This document shows positions 1 through 9,406 of a stretch of 64,000 nucleotides of DNA, piece after piece. Source of the DNA: Paenibacillus sp. LHD-38. Its GTDB lineage: Bacteria; Bacillota; Bacilli; Paenibacillales; Paenibacillaceae. Position 1 is the stretch's first letter; each line of letters starts with the position of its first letter. The stretch is taken from assembly GCF_031157315.1 (NCBI RefSeq), contig NZ_JAVIFU010000010.1:62001-126000 (forward strand). The letters are read 5' to 3'. The notes under the pieces were generated by a model that did no database searches, was not told where the DNA came from, and saw nothing but the letters and a program-made list of their open reading frames with translations. The position numbers and the translations under genes are program-made.

Positions 1-998
1 GTAGTGAAGCTCTTGTTTTTGTGGACAGACATACAAATCTCGTTCTTTATCGTATGTAAATTGCCACTTGTGGTACAAACCTTGTGTGGAATGGAAACGA
101 CGATGTGCAATAACCCCAAAGATTTTACGCGTTTCAAGACCTTTACAGATAGGTGCTGTCAAATAACCTGAATCTAAAGCAACCGCTTCTACATGAAAAC
201 CAAATCGTTCACTTTGTCGATCTAAGCGAGAGAGGTATGGCACAGAATCATGTACATTTCCTGCTGTGACGAAAACATCGGTTATGAGATTGTACTTCAC
301 ATCGACGGTACGGTGATCCAGATAAAAAAAGCCCTCCGGTTTCCCATCTCGCATCATATAGCCGCTGTCTTGGTCCGTCGTACTTACCTTCACTTCTTTT
401 TCTTCGTTCACCTCCTCTCGTGGTTTTAAAGCTTTTTTCCATGTGCTTTCCGGTCAGCTTCGATGGTAGCATTCAGCTCATCCAAATAGCCTCGGGTGTT
501 CTGTTGTACCTGTTCTTTCGTGTACTTCTTTTTATTAGCATTCGCTTTTACGTGTGTAGAATCGGAAACCAGCACACGACCGCCTACCATGCGATGAGAG
601 ATCGCTTGCATCACAATTTCATCAAAGATGTCTTGAAAGACAGACGTATCCTTGAAGCGAGTCCGGCGGTTCCAGCTAATGGTCGTGTGGTCCGGCACAC
701 GATCCGTTAATCCCAATCCCAAAAACCAGCGATAAGCCAGGTTGGTTTGAACCTCGCGTTCCAGTTGGCGCTCCGAACGAATGCCGTAAAAATAGCCTAA
801 AAAGATCATTTTAAAGAGTACAAGTGGATCAATGGCAGGACGTCCATTATCCTGGGAGTAAAGATGACGAACCTTTTCATCAATAAAGGAGAAGTCGATG
901 TACTTATCGATCTTGCGAAGCATATGATCGGCAGGCACTAAATCCTCAATAGAAACCAATTCAAAATGTTGTTGTTTATCGCGATTAGAACGCAGCAT
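1..998 (-). pseudogene. IS1182-family transposase, split by a -1 frameshift, C-terminus beyond the window
   Basis: DDE transposase of an insertion sequence. The N-terminal part (998 down to 426) has the IS1182-type opening: a helix-rich DNA-binding region with the motifs [13 protein letters not shown] and HTTISWNRR, then the first catalytic strand [15 protein letters not shown]. The frame ends in TAA at 426-428. The next frame continues the same protein without a gap to position 1 (GYMMRDGKPEG, YHKWQFTYDKERDLYVCPQ). The switch coincides with A-AAA-AAG (minus strand, 438-432) in the correct phase for -1 slippage, which gives [10 protein letters not shown]. The start is taken as ATG at 998 because GGAAGGTG lies 8 nt upstream; an in-frame GTG at 1007 overlaps that site. 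It may be an intact gene using programmed frameshifting, a decayed copy, or a one-base sequence error. IS1182 transposases are usually a single frame, which favours decay or error. Confidence 0.85.
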
Positions 999-1080
999 AT
1001 CTAACACCTTCCGATCGAATGGGTTAATATAATTATACTATATTAACGCGGTGTCGTATTAAATTAATTGAATATAAACA
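1..1080 (-). mobile_element. IS1182-family insertion sequence, one end outside the window
   Basis: The element is recognised from its transposase. Upstream of the transposase start lies an AT-rich stretch (about 1020-1080) that would hold the promoter and terminal repeat. The other end is outside the window, so the terminal inverted repeats and target duplication cannot be matched. The boundary at 1080 is approximate: the 12-bp palindrome at 1081-1107 could be part of the IS end or the terminator of the neighbouring MMPL operon. Confidence 0.6.
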
Positions 1081-1107
1081 AGGCTGTCGAGACTTTCTCG
1101 ACAGCCT
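1081..1107 (-). terminator. Hairpin terminator after the MMPL operon
   Basis: Perfect 12-bp arms (AGGCTGTCGAGA / TCTCGACAGCCT) with a 3-nt loop, followed on the minus strand by TTGTTTATATT. It begins 11 nt after the MMPL stop. A second hairpin (1108-1129, GAAGCATCC / GGATGCTTC) contains the MMPL stop codon itself. Termination of the RR-HK-MMPL operon is the simplest reading; an IS end is the alternative. Confidence 0.5.
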
Positions 1108-1117
1108 GAAGCATCCG

Positions 1118-3310
1118 CTAGGATGCTTCATTCTTGTTTTTATGGATAAGTAAGCTCATTAATGCTGGCAGCAGCATCCCTCTAACGAGGAATGTATCCA
1201 GCAAAATGCCTGCCGCCATCATAAAGCCGAAGAGAAACAGCTCCTGCAGCGGCTGCGTCATCAGCACGGCAAAAGTCGCCGCAAGAATAATTCCTGCTGA
1301 TGAGATGACGCCGCCCGTCGATGCCACCGCAAGCTGAATCGCCTTTCGCCACGGATGGCGAGTCGCTTCCTCCTGCACGCGCGAGACGAGCATAATATTA
1401 TAATCGACGCCCAAGGCAACCATAAAGACAAAGCTGTACATCGGCAGCCGATAGCTGATTGATTCATAGCCAAGCAGACTGTGGAACACGCCCCAGCTCA
1501 TTCCCAGCGTCGCCACGTAAGATAACAAAATCGTAATCATCATATAGAAGGCCAGCTTAACAGAGCCCGTTTGCCAAGCGAGCATTATGGTGATGAAGAG
1601 AATAATAAGCGTGAACACAACCGCCGTATCCTGCTTGTTCATTGCCCGCACATCAACCTGTGCCGCTGTTTGACCGGCGAACTGCAGCGATTGGAGCGAC
1701 GGGTCAAAACCGCTCTCGCGGAGTAATGAGCTGCTGTCCTTTTTCCACTGCTCTACCGTATCCAGCGCCTTATTCTCATAGGGATTCGTTCGCAATACCA
1801 GCTGAAGCCGCGCCGTGCGCTTATCCTTTGATATGGCCTCTGCAGGCAATGGCTCTCCAAGAAGCACATCCGGATTTACGGAAGCTATGCTCCCTTGTCC
1901 TTTCATTTTTTCCATCAAGGCATGCAGCTTATTCGCGAAGGAGCCATCCGCTTCAATATCAGCTCCATTGTTTACGAGCAGTGTGACGGGGGCCAGCTCC
2001 CCCGGCGGATAATGCTGCTCCAACAGCTCAAATCCTTGGCGTGAGGCCAGCTTCTCAGGGAAGGATTCCATGAGATTAAAAGAAAAGCTGACCCCAATGC
2101 TGTTACATGCCGCTAACAGCAGCAGCACGAGCAGAATTCCCGCAACCTGCTTCGGCTTACTCGTAACAAAGCTTCCCACGCGGGTCCATAAGCGAGTGCG
2201 AGTCCTCGTTCCCAAAGGCTGTGTCTGCGCTTTCGGCACGAAGGGCCAGAAGGCTTTGCGGCCAAGCAGGGCAAATACAGCGGGTACAAGCGTAAGGCCA
2301 GCCAGCAAAATAACGGCCACCGCAGCCGAGAATACCGGTGCAAAGCCCCTATAAGGCTGAAAGGTTGCAGCAAACAAAGCCAGCATCGCCAGCAGAACGG
2401 TCCCCCCGCTGAATAAAATAGGCTCCGCAACATGCTTCATGGCCACTCCCATCGCCTGGTGCTTGCTTTCTGCTTGGAGCAGCTCCTCGCGGTAGCGTGA
2501 AAATACGAATAAGCAATAATCGGTGATCACGGCGAATAACAGGATCATCATAATCGATAATGATTGCTTATCGATAACGAACAAGCCCGCTTTGCCCGCG
2601 AGTCCAATCAATCGGTCCACCACCGCATAAACGAGGCCTGCAGCCGCTAGCGGTATAATCGCGAGCAGCGGCGAACGGTAGATCGCGATGAGCAAAATAA
2701 GAATAAGAACAACCGTCGAGAACATCAACACCATATCCGCATTCCGAAAGAGCGTAAGCGTATCAGCGGCTATCGCTGCCGGACCGGTTAGCTCAAGCCG
2801 CACCTCCGCAGTCCCAACATTCTCCCAATTCTCTCTTATCGCCTCCAAGGTTGTCAACACCTGATCCGATTCCGTGTGTGCCTTCAGCGAAACAGGCAGC
2901 AGCAGCGTCGTCCGATCCTCGGATAGCTGCTTGATTTGCACAGGCTCTGGCATGTCATGGAAAGGCATTGCTTTATCCACCTGTACAGGCTTCGAATCCG
3001 AGGCAAGCCACTCGCTGAGCAGCGAGATGCTCTTTCGTTGCTCGGCTGTGATTGCTTGTTCGTTATGGAACACGAGCAGCACCGGCATCCCGTCCGAGGA
3101 GGGAAATTGCTCATCCAGCAAACGCTGCGCTTGCGCAGCCGGATTGCTGCCGCCGGCATTGCCTTCTCCCGCACTTATCGCATACTCCTTCGCGCCCGGA
3201 GCTGCCAGGCTGAGCGCAATCGCAAGCAGCACCCAGCAAAGCAAACTTATTTTGGCCCCGCGCGGGCTGCACACATATTGAATTACCTTTTGCAACGGCT
3301 TTACATTCAT
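1118..3310 (-). CDS. MMPL/RND-family membrane transporter
   Basis: Large exporter of the MMPL branch of the RND superfamily (YdfJ type), 730 residues, expected in the cytoplasmic membrane and driven by the proton gradient. One N-terminal helix (about 22-40) is followed by a long extracellular loop (41-190), a helix bundle (about 190-350), a second extracellular loop and a second bundle. Both halves carry the family signature near the proton relay: TDYCLF at about 263-268 in the first half (degenerate) and GVDYN at about 634-638 in the second. It is the last gene of an operon behind a response regulator and histidine kinase (71-bp gap to the kinase), so it is probably the target of that two-component system. 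Substrate unknown; lipids, peptides or drugs are possible for this family. Confidence 0.9.
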   Translation of the reverse strand: MNVKPLQKVIQYVCSPRGAKISLLCWVLLAIALSLAAPGAKEYAISAGEGNAGGSNPAAQAQRLLDEQFPSSDGMPVLLVFHNEQAITAEQRKSISLLSEWLASDSKPVQVDKAMPFHDMPEPVQIKQLSEDRTTLLLPVSLKAHTESDQVLTTLEAIRENWENVGTAEVRLELTGPAAIAADTLTLFRNADMVLMFSTVVLILILLIAIYRSPLLAIIPLAAAGLVYAVVDRLIGLAGKAGLFVIDKQSLSIMMILLFAVITDYCLFVFSRYREELLQAESKHQAMGVAMKHVAEPILFSGGTVLLAMLALFAATFQPYRGFAPVFSAAVAVILLAGLTLVPAVFALLGRKAFWPFVPKAQTQPLGTRTRTRLWTRVGSFVTSKPKQVAGILLVLLLLAACNSIGVSFSFNLMESFPEKLASRQGFELLEQHYPPGELAPVTLLVNNGADIEADGSFANKLHALMEKMKGQGSIASVNPDVLLGEPLPAEAISKDKRTARLQLVLRTNPYENKALDTVEQWKKDSSSLLRESGFDPSLQSLQFAGQTAAQVDVRAMNKQDTAVVFTLIILFITIMLAWQTGSVKLAFYMMITILLSYVATLGMSWGVFHSLLGYESISYRLPMYSFVFMVALGVDYNIMLVSRVQEEATRHPWRKAIQLAVASTGGVISSAGIILAATFAVLMTQPLQELFLFGFMMAAGILLDTFLVRGMLLPALMSLLIHKNKNEAS

Positions 3311-3381
3311 GTTCTTGTCCTCCTGTTCTGTCCTTCTCCCGCATTATCGAACAGGAAGATGAACGAACGATGAACAGAACA

Positions 3382-4758
3382 TTACAAACGCGGAAGCGTT
3401 ACGATAACCGAGGTACCCTCTTCAGGCCGGCTGTGAACCGTGATGCTCCCTTGATGGAGAGCCACTATTTTATGCACGATCGAGAGCCCGAGTCCACTGC
3501 CTGCCGACTTGTGACTCCGAGCTTTATCCGCCTTATAAAAACGGTCAAAAATATACGGGAGATCCTCCGCTGGAATGCCGACTCCCTTATCGCTTATCTT
3601 TACTTCAATAACATCCGATTCTGCGATGGATATAGAAATGGCTTCTCCCGGCTGCGAAAACTTAATGCTATTGGCAATTAGGTTCAACCATACCTCATAA
3701 AGCAGCTGCTGATCCGCATGAACGGACGTGTCCGGCAATTCAAGCTCCAATTGGAGAGACTTTTCCGTCCATTGCCATTCCAGCGTAATTAAGATTTGGC
3801 GAATTTGTTCATCCAAACGAAAAGCCGTTTTATGCAGCGGCTTACTCTCTTTATCCAGCGCTGCCAGCATCAGCAGCTGCTTGCTTAAGCCGGATAGGCG
3901 CTTGCTTTCCATTTCGATTATGGATAGATAGCTATCCGTTTGCTCCGGCGTGGTCTCCTTATCGAGCACGGCCCGTGCCAAGCCCTGCATCGAAGTTAGC
4001 GGCGTTTGAAATTCATGCGACACGTTAGCCACAAATTCTTGGCGCATCTGGTCCAGCTGCTTGATCGCAAGCGTCATTGCAGAGAAATTGCGCGCCAACT
4101 CGCCTATTTCATCCCCTCTTGAGAGCTGAAGGCCCGCATCAAAATTACCGGCAACCATCTGCTGGGTCGCTCTCGTCAGCTCATTAACCGGTTTAACGAT
4201 CAGCCGCGATAAAATAATGATTAGCACGAGACTAATCACAAAGGTCATGCCGATTAGTATGCCGGCAATAATGCGAACCTCTCCAATCTGCTGCTGCAGA
4301 TCCGGCCGAATAAATAAGGCCGCTTCGCCCTCATCCGTCTGAATAGGCAAACCAACCGTATTCAGGATACTATTTTTAAAATAGGAGAACAGCTGCAGCC
4401 TGTCCTTCTGTTTCTCCATGCCGAGGAATACTTCTCCGTCTTGAACAGCCTTTATTTGCTGCTCGTTCAGCTGTCCATGCTTGAATGGCGAACCGTAATT
4501 CCGGCCCATCCCGTCCCTGTTCACATAATAAATCTGGTAACCAAGCTTAGCCGTATGCGCCAAATAAGTATCCAGATCCAATTGCGGATTCTGCTCATAT
4601 TGATCGCGAATGCTTTGCGCAGTTGCGAGCATCTTTTGCTCATTGCCGGATTGCTGCTTATATTGATAATACAAGCTCGTTAACAGCAACCCCAGCAGGC
4701 CGCTGATCATCGCGACCATCACAAACGTGAAAACAATACGCACATATAACGATTTCAT
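3382..4758 (-). CDS. Two-component sensor histidine kinase (HAMP, HisKA, HATPase_c)
   Basis: Membrane sensor kinase of 458 residues. Two transmembrane helices (about 9-30 and 162-183) flank an extracellular sensor domain, followed by HAMP (about 184-236), HisKA with phosphoacceptor His248 in VSHEFQTPL, and an ATP-binding domain with N box NLIANSIKFS, G1 DKGVGI and G2 GSGLGLS. Its ATG overlaps the TGA of the response regulator (ATGA), so the two are translationally coupled. It should phosphorylate the adjacent OmpR-type regulator and, by position, control the MMPL exporter downstream. The inducing signal cannot be read from the sequence. Confidence 0.95.
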   Translation of the reverse strand: MKSLYVRIVFTFVMVAMISGLLGLLLTSLYYQYKQQSGNEQKMLATAQSIRDQYEQNPQLDLDTYLAHTAKLGYQIYYVNRDGMGRNYGSPFKHGQLNEQQIKAVQDGEVFLGMEKQKDRLQLFSYFKNSILNTVGLPIQTDEGEAALFIRPDLQQQIGEVRIIAGILIGMTFVISLVLIIILSRLIVKPVNELTRATQQMVAGNFDAGLQLSRGDEIGELARNFSAMTLAIKQLDQMRQEFVANVSHEFQTPLTSMQGLARAVLDKETTPEQTDSYLSIIEMESKRLSGLSKQLLMLAALDKESKPLHKTAFRLDEQIRQILITLEWQWTEKSLQLELELPDTSVHADQQLLYEVWLNLIANSIKFSQPGEAISISIAESDVIEVKISDKGVGIPAEDLPYIFDRFYKADKARSHKSAGSGLGLSIVHKIVALHQGSITVHSRPEEGTSVIVTLPRL

Positions 4759-5435
4759 CCTTCACGCACCTCCAGCTTATAGCCAAGACCCCGAATCGTC
4801 GTGATGGTGAAGTCGTCCTGCCGGTCTGCAAAACGCTCGCGTAGCCTTTTGATATGAACATCGACGGTGCGGCTGTCGCCCTGAAAGTCCGCGCTCCATA
4901 TCAGCTGAATCAGCTGCTCGCGCGTATAAATACGGCCCGGATGGCTGGCTAATTGGGATAACAGCTCAAATTCGCGCAGCGGCAGCGTAAGAACGGCTTC
5001 GCCTATTTTAATCTCATAGCCTCTTCGGTCGATCACAACGCTGCCCAGCTGAATTACCTCCGAGGACACAAGCCGATATCTGCGCAGCAAAGCTTTCATG
5101 CGGAAGAGCAGCTCCTTCGGCTCAAACGGCTTTACGATATAGTCATCCGTTCCGGCATCGAAGCCCTTCTCCTTATCCTCCATCTCTGCCCTCGCTGTCA
5201 GCATTATGACCGGAATATCATAATGAAGCCTAATCTCCTGGCAAAGTTCGAAACCATCTTTCCCCGGCATCATAATATCTACGACTGCCAAATGGACCTG
5301 CTCATTCTCCAGCAGCTTTGATGCAGCTTGTCCATTTTCCGCTTCAAGCACGACATACCCGTCCTTTCGCAGCACAAACCGCAGCAGCTCACGAATAGAC
5401 GGATCATCATCCACGACCAATACATGCATTCTCAT
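4755..5435 (-). CDS. OmpR/PhoB-family response regulator
   Basis: DNA-binding response regulator of 226 residues. The receiver domain has the acidic cluster Asp9-Asp11, phosphoacceptor Asp53 (VVDIMMPG), the conserved Thr/Ala of switch MLTARAE and Lys in VKPF. A C-terminal winged helix (about 130-222) contains EFELLSQLASHPG and TVDVHIKRLRERF, typical of the OmpR group. First gene of the RR-HK-MMPL operon; only 26 bp separate it from the stop of the upstream surface protein, so read-through from that gene is possible. Confidence 0.95.
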   Translation of the reverse strand: MRMHVLVVDDDPSIRELLRFVLRKDGYVVLEAENGQAASKLLENEQVHLAVVDIMMPGKDGFELCQEIRLHYDIPVIMLTARAEMEDKEKGFDAGTDDYIVKPFEPKELLFRMKALLRRYRLVSSEVIQLGSVVIDRRGYEIKIGEAVLTLPLREFELLSQLASHPGRIYTREQLIQLIWSADFQGDSRTVDVHIKRLRERFADRQDDFTITTIRGLGYKLEVREG

Positions 5436-5461
5436 CGACTTTCTCCCTGCAAATGACCAAA

Positions 5462-6664
5462 TTAATAATCACTATTAATATCAAGCTCGCTATTGTAAGT
5501 CCACCTTTTACCATCGATTAAATCCATACTGATGATGAGTTCGTATTCATAAGGCTCTTCTACTTCGTCCTCCCCGTCCAGCTGTTCACTGTAAAGAATT
5601 CGTGCATGAACAGCGGCATAGGAATCATCTATATAGAGAACTCTTGCTTCTAGCAGTTCTTCCTTAGTCGTTGTATTCTCAAACCGGTTTTTTAAAATCT
5701 TTTCAAATTTATACCATTCCTGTGCTCTGCTGTTCCAATCCACTATATACAAAGGTGATGTAAACGACATAGCCTGATCATAATTCTCTTCATTCATTGC
5801 TTTATAATAAACATGTAAATCCTGTAAAACATTCTGCACGGCTGCAGGCTTACTCTCCTCTAGCTCTTTAACCGTATTATCCACATCACCCGGCAGCTCC
5901 ATTTGAAAATGCATAGGATTAACCTTGTATATTTTCCAAGCTGTACCGATTTTAATAAGAGAATATTCGGTTTCAACGGATTCATGCAGCACCTGCGTTT
6001 CTGAACGGTAGCCCGCAGTGACAACCGCTCTCGTGCTTGAAGGGTATTCGATTACCCCAACCCATGTTTCAAAGCTTTGATAAGGACCATACCCCTCGTA
6101 CAGTTGTTCATCCAAGTAAATAAGCTCCTCATAACCGTCAATAAAAACATCCTGCAATGGCTGCTTCAGGCTGCGTTCCATATAACCTTCCAGAAGCCGC
6201 ACGATACTCTTATCCTGTCCAAAGCCGTATTTCGTCAAAGTAACCGTTCGGTTCTTCTTCTCGAAAACCACCTCGAAGCCAAGTACCTCTGCTGCGGACC
6301 GAATCGGCAGGTATGTCCGGTTCTGAATAATTCTAACCGGGCTTGATAAATAGTAGCCTCTCTGCTTGTACTCCATTATCTTTTCCCCAGCCCATACCTT
6401 CAGCGTCTCTCCGTTCAGCTCGCCAATCAGTGCGTCTGTTTCCGGGTCACTGCCCACTTTGCCGCCAAGCCCTTCAATAAATGCGCGAAATGGCAGCAAG
6501 GTTTCACCGTTCTTTAACATCGCTTTGGCATTTGGAAGCTTCGCTCCATTGACGACAACCTGCATATTTTCATTAGAAGCCGTTTCTCCGTAAACTGGAG
6601 CTATACCGCATAAAAACACAATAATAGCCGTTAATGCAATCTTGCTAATCTTATTCATATTCAC
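5462..6664 (-). CDS. Secreted copper-amine-oxidase N-terminal (stalk) domain protein
   Basis: 400-residue exported protein. A signal peptide (about 1-26, ending PVYGETA) is followed by a domain of the copper amine oxidase N-terminal type (about 32-147), seen from VVVNGAKLPNAKAMLKNGE, LPFRAFIEGLGGKVG and TYLPIRSAAEVLGFEV. In Paenibacillus and relatives this module is a common surface stalk and carries no oxidase activity. The C-terminal part (about 165-400) looks like two nuclear-transport-factor-like segments (YSLIKIGTAWKIYKVN), function unknown. It lies directly upstream of the RR-HK-MMPL operon on the same strand. Confidence 0.8.
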   Translation of the reverse strand: MNMNKISKIALTAIIVFLCGIAPVYGETASNENMQVVVNGAKLPNAKAMLKNGETLLPFRAFIEGLGGKVGSDPETDALIGELNGETLKVWAGEKIMEYKQRGYYLSSPVRIIQNRTYLPIRSAAEVLGFEVVFEKKNRTVTLTKYGFGQDKSIVRLLEGYMERSLKQPLQDVFIDGYEELIYLDEQLYEGYGPYQSFETWVGVIEYPSSTRAVVTAGYRSETQVLHESVETEYSLIKIGTAWKIYKVNPMHFQMELPGDVDNTVKELEESKPAAVQNVLQDLHVYYKAMNEENYDQAMSFTSPLYIVDWNSRAQEWYKFEKILKNRFENTTTKEELLEARVLYIDDSYAAVHARILYSEQLDGEDEVEEPYEYELIISMDLIDGKRWTYNSELDINSDY

Positions 6665-6740
6665 CTCTCCCGTATGTATAAACTACTCAAGTTATACCAT
6701 TTCACCCTATCTTTGAAAAGTATATGACTAATCAAGAAGG

Positions 6741-6841
6741 CAAGCGTAAACGGCTGTCGCCGTCCTCAGTGGCAAAAGCTATCGTTTCGCGGAGATATAT
6801 AAGGACATTTATAAGTGAAAACTTATAAATTCTTATATATC
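6741..6841 (+). repeat. Structured intergenic repeat, copy A
   Basis: Copy of a roughly 100-bp repeat found five times in the window. The 5' half can pair GCG(T)AAACG (6744-6752) with CGTTTCGC (6783-6790), enclosing smaller stems. The 3' half is a long hairpin: GATATATAAG 6794-6803 with CTTATATATC 6832-6841, and ATTTATAAGT 6807-6816 with ACTTATAAAT 6821-6830, closed by a GAAA tetraloop. It lies between two minus-strand genes and so is antisense to both. Unlike the other copies, no clear terminator follows it. Confidence 0.85.
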
Positions 6842-6920
6842 AAGCAAAACACCCGTAATTGAAGCGGTCCCCGCCTCACCTACAGGTGCTTATTGCACAA
6901 ATCTGACCTTGTCGCTTTGC

Positions 6921-7739
6921 TTAATATCTTATTGTACCTGATCCGATTCTCCCCGCGATTCCGATTTGCTCGGCCGCGCTTTCCTCTTCCCACCACGCAT
7001 CCCTCATCGAAAGCCCCCGCAAATACTCGAAGTCGGGGTGTACAACCAAGTCCTGCAAATAAGCCGAGATGGTGCTGTTATCTCTTCTCATCCGGTTCAA
7101 CGCGTTGATAATTCCCTGGCCGGATTCAATGCCGATGCCGTGTCCAAAATATAAATTATCATCCAGCATTATGACGTTTTCCCCCTGCCACTCAGGTGTT
7201 TCCGGGTCATGCTCGGGGTTTTTGAAATACAGCACATCTCCCGGGTATGCTTCGTTTTTATTATAGGTCGTAATTAAGTTCAAATCGCGGTCATATTGCC
7301 AAGACCGCAGGAACAGGTTTTTAAAATAAGCGTTAAATACCGCGTCGCCAACCGTCTCAAGCACCGCTTTATACAAAATAATGATGATGGCGCCCGCGCA
7401 TTCAAAGCCGTACAAATGCCCATTTTCAAAAATATCGTTTATCCCAACGGAAGGCAGCACGCCCCCATTAAGCTGAAACCCGCCGTTTTCCGTACGCGTC
7501 CAGTATTGCTCATTGCATTTGGACCCTTCAAAGGTTGCAAAGCTTACGCCGCTGGCATAAAGCGCTTTGGCCGCTTCAACGATATGCGTTCGCATCTTGA
7601 GCTCAAATTCCAGTGCGTCAACGGATGGATACCGATAAACGACCTGGCTGTTCCGCTTAGCTTGCAGCATTCTTCTCTCCAGCTCCGTAAGCGTCAGCGG
7701 ATTCATCGAAAACTCCGGACTGCCCGATACAATTATCAC
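6921..7739 (-). CDS. tgl: Protein-glutamine gamma-glutamyltransferase (spore coat transglutaminase)
   Basis: Cross-links spore coat proteins by forming epsilon-(gamma-glutamyl)lysine bonds. The sequence follows Bacillus subtilis Tgl throughout: ELKMRTHIVEAAKAL, the active-site block YGFECAGAI with the nucleophile Cys, GDVLYFKNPEHDP and WQGENVIML. The start is taken as GTG at 7739, preceded by AAAGGGAGG at 9 nt, which gives the B. subtilis-like beginning (M)IIVSG and places the catalytic Glu and His at 187 and 200, the same numbers as in B. subtilis. An ATG seven codons upstream overlaps the ribosome-binding site. Monocistronic; expected to be expressed in the mother cell late in sporulation. 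Confidence 0.93.
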   Translation of the reverse strand: MIIVSGSPEFSMNPLTLTELERRMLQAKRNSQVVYRYPSVDALEFELKMRTHIVEAAKALYASGVSFATFEGSKCNEQYWTRTENGGFQLNGGVLPSVGINDIFENGHLYGFECAGAIIIILYKAVLETVGDAVFNAYFKNLFLRSWQYDRDLNLITTYNKNEAYPGDVLYFKNPEHDPETPEWQGENVIMLDDNLYFGHGIGIESGQGIINALNRMRRDNSTISAYLQDLVVHPDFEYLRGLSMRDAWWEEESAAEQIGIAGRIGSGTIRY

Positions 7740-7876
7740 CCTGATGTTCCTCCCTTTCATCCCACATCTATTGGGTTATTGTACGTGCAAAAAAAATTTT
7801 TGTGAGTAGTGATCCAATTTCAGCTGCTCTTCGTGTTACTAGACAAGAAACAAAAATGAAGAGGAGTGTTTAACCA

Positions 7877-9238
7877 ATGAATATGAAAAAGTACTTTTTA
7901 GCCGTCCCGCTTAGCCTAGCCTTGATGCTGCCGGCAGCAGGTCTTGCAAGCGCACATACGCACACTGCCATGCCTGCAGGAGCCGCCGAGGTGACGAACA
8001 AAGCGGTCGATTTACGCGCGGCTCTCGATTCCTTGTTGTCTGAGCATGCGTTTCTCGCGGTTGTCGCCATGCAAAAAGGAATCGATGGCAAAGGCGACTT
8101 TGATGCCGCAGCAGGCGCATTGGCGCAAAATACAGATGATTTAAGCAAAGCGGTCGCATCTGTTTACGGAGAAGAAGGCGGAGCGGCATTCAAGGAAATT
8201 TGGAGCAGCCACATTGGTTATTTTGTCGATTATGTGAAGGCGACAGGCGCCAAGGATGATGCATCCAAGAAAAAAGCGCTGGCAGAGCTTGATGGATACC
8301 GCGTAAAACAAGCCGCATTTCTGGATTCGGCTACGGGCAGCCGATTAAAAGCGAAGGAGCTTGAGGAAGGCCTAAAGGTTCACATTAATCAGCTCGTCTG
8401 GGCATTCGATAATTACGTTGCCGGCGATTTTGATAAGACATATGATAGTCTCAGAGAATCGGTTCATCATATGTACGGCGTAGGCAAAGGGCTGTCTTGG
8501 GCAATTAAAGACCAATTCCCGGATCAATTCGATCATAAAACCGTCGATACGCCGGCCGCCGAGCTTCGTGCAAATCTCAATCATTTGTTCTCCGAGCATG
8601 CTGCGCTCGCTATTCTAGCAATGCAAAAAGGGATCGACGGCGCCAAGGATTTTGACGCCGCGGCAGCTGCATTAAATGAAAATACGGATGACTTGTCCGC
8701 CGCTATCGCTTCCGTTTACGGGAAAGAAGGCGGAGAAGCCTTCAAGAAAATTTGGAGCTCACATATCGGATATTTTGTTGACTATGTTAAGGCGACTGGC
8801 GCCAAAGATGAAGCCGCAAAATCAAAAGCGCTTGCGGAGCTTGACCAATACCGCGTAGAGCAAGCCGCCTTCCTCGATGCCGCAACGGAGGGCCGTTTAA
8901 AAGCTTCCGACATGGAAGCTGGCCTTAAGATGCATGTCGATGAACTGCTAAAAGCGTTCAACAGCTACTCCGAAATGGACTATGCAACCGCGTACCCGAC
9001 CATTCGCGAAGCCTACTCGCATATGTTTGAAGTAGGGCTTGGTGTTACCAGTGCCGTTGTCGATCAGTTCCCAGACCAATTCGCGGCCAAAATGCCGTCT
9101 GAGATGCCACAAACCGGCATGGGCGGCATGAGCCACAACAAGTCTTCAATGACAGACATTATCATGTTATCCCTTGCGGTTTTGGCTTTAGCCTCACTTA
9201 TCCCATTCTTTATTGCACGCCGTAAAGACGTGAAGTAA
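7877..9238 (+). CDS. Secreted, wall-anchored protein with duplicated His-rich helical domain; probable sortase substrate
   Basis: 453 residues. Signal peptide (1-26, ending LASA) is followed by HTHT. Two copies of a roughly 175-residue helical domain follow (about 44-218 and 229-402), both ending FPDQF. Identical blocks include AMQKGID and IWSSHIGYFVDYVKATGAK. Each copy has conserved histidines: SEHA (His57/His241), SSHIGYF (His112/His296), K(V/M)H(I/V) (His169/His353) and HM(Y/F) (His198/His382). The pattern suggests a metal- or haem-binding four-helix bundle, but I do not recognise the family. The C-terminus is a sorting signal: MPQTG (410-414), a spacer, a hydrophobic helix (about 426-446) and RRKDVK. 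The next gene on the same strand is a sortase, so the two probably act together. GAAGAGGAG provides the ribosome-binding site. Confidence 0.75.
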   Translation: MNMKKYFLAVPLSLALMLPAAGLASAHTHTAMPAGAAEVTNKAVDLRAALDSLLSEHAFLAVVAMQKGIDGKGDFDAAAGALAQNTDDLSKAVASVYGEEGGAAFKEIWSSHIGYFVDYVKATGAKDDASKKKALAELDGYRVKQAAFLDSATGSRLKAKELEEGLKVHINQLVWAFDNYVAGDFDKTYDSLRESVHHMYGVGKGLSWAIKDQFPDQFDHKTVDTPAAELRANLNHLFSEHAALAILAMQKGIDGAKDFDAAAAALNENTDDLSAAIASVYGKEGGEAFKKIWSSHIGYFVDYVKATGAKDEAAKSKALAELDQYRVEQAAFLDAATEGRLKASDMEAGLKMHVDELLKAFNSYSEMDYATAYPTIREAYSHMFEVGLGVTSAVVDQFPDQFAAKMPSEMPQTGMGGMSHNKSSMTDIIMLSLAVLALASLIPFFIARRKDVK

Positions 9239-9242
9239 CTTT

Positions 9243-9340
9243 CTAACGTAAACGGCTGTAGCCTTCCTTTAGCGGCAAAGCCCGTTTCGCGGTGAAATAT
9301 AAGAATCCCGATCCCGGTGAGATGAAAAATTGTTATATTT
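9243..9340 (+). repeat. Structured intergenic repeat, copy B
   Basis: Follows the stop codon of the His-rich protein by a few bases. It keeps the CGTAAACG ... CGTTTCGC pairing; the outer stem of the 3' hairpin is AAATATAA 9295-9302 with TTATATTT 9333-9340. The inner part differs from the other copies. An intrinsic terminator begins 6 nt later. Confidence 0.8.
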
Positions 9341-9345
9341 TGAGG

Positions 9346-9375
9346 AAAGGAGGGTTTCCCCCTCCTTTCTTTTTT
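9346..9375 (+). terminator. Intrinsic terminator between the His-rich protein and the sortase
   Basis: AAAGGAGGG (9346-9354) pairs with CCCTCCTTT (9360-9368), followed by CTTTTTT. It directly follows repeat copy B. Confidence 0.85.
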
Positions 9376-9406
9376 ACTACCTTACATCAGGGAGGTGCCG
9401 GACATC

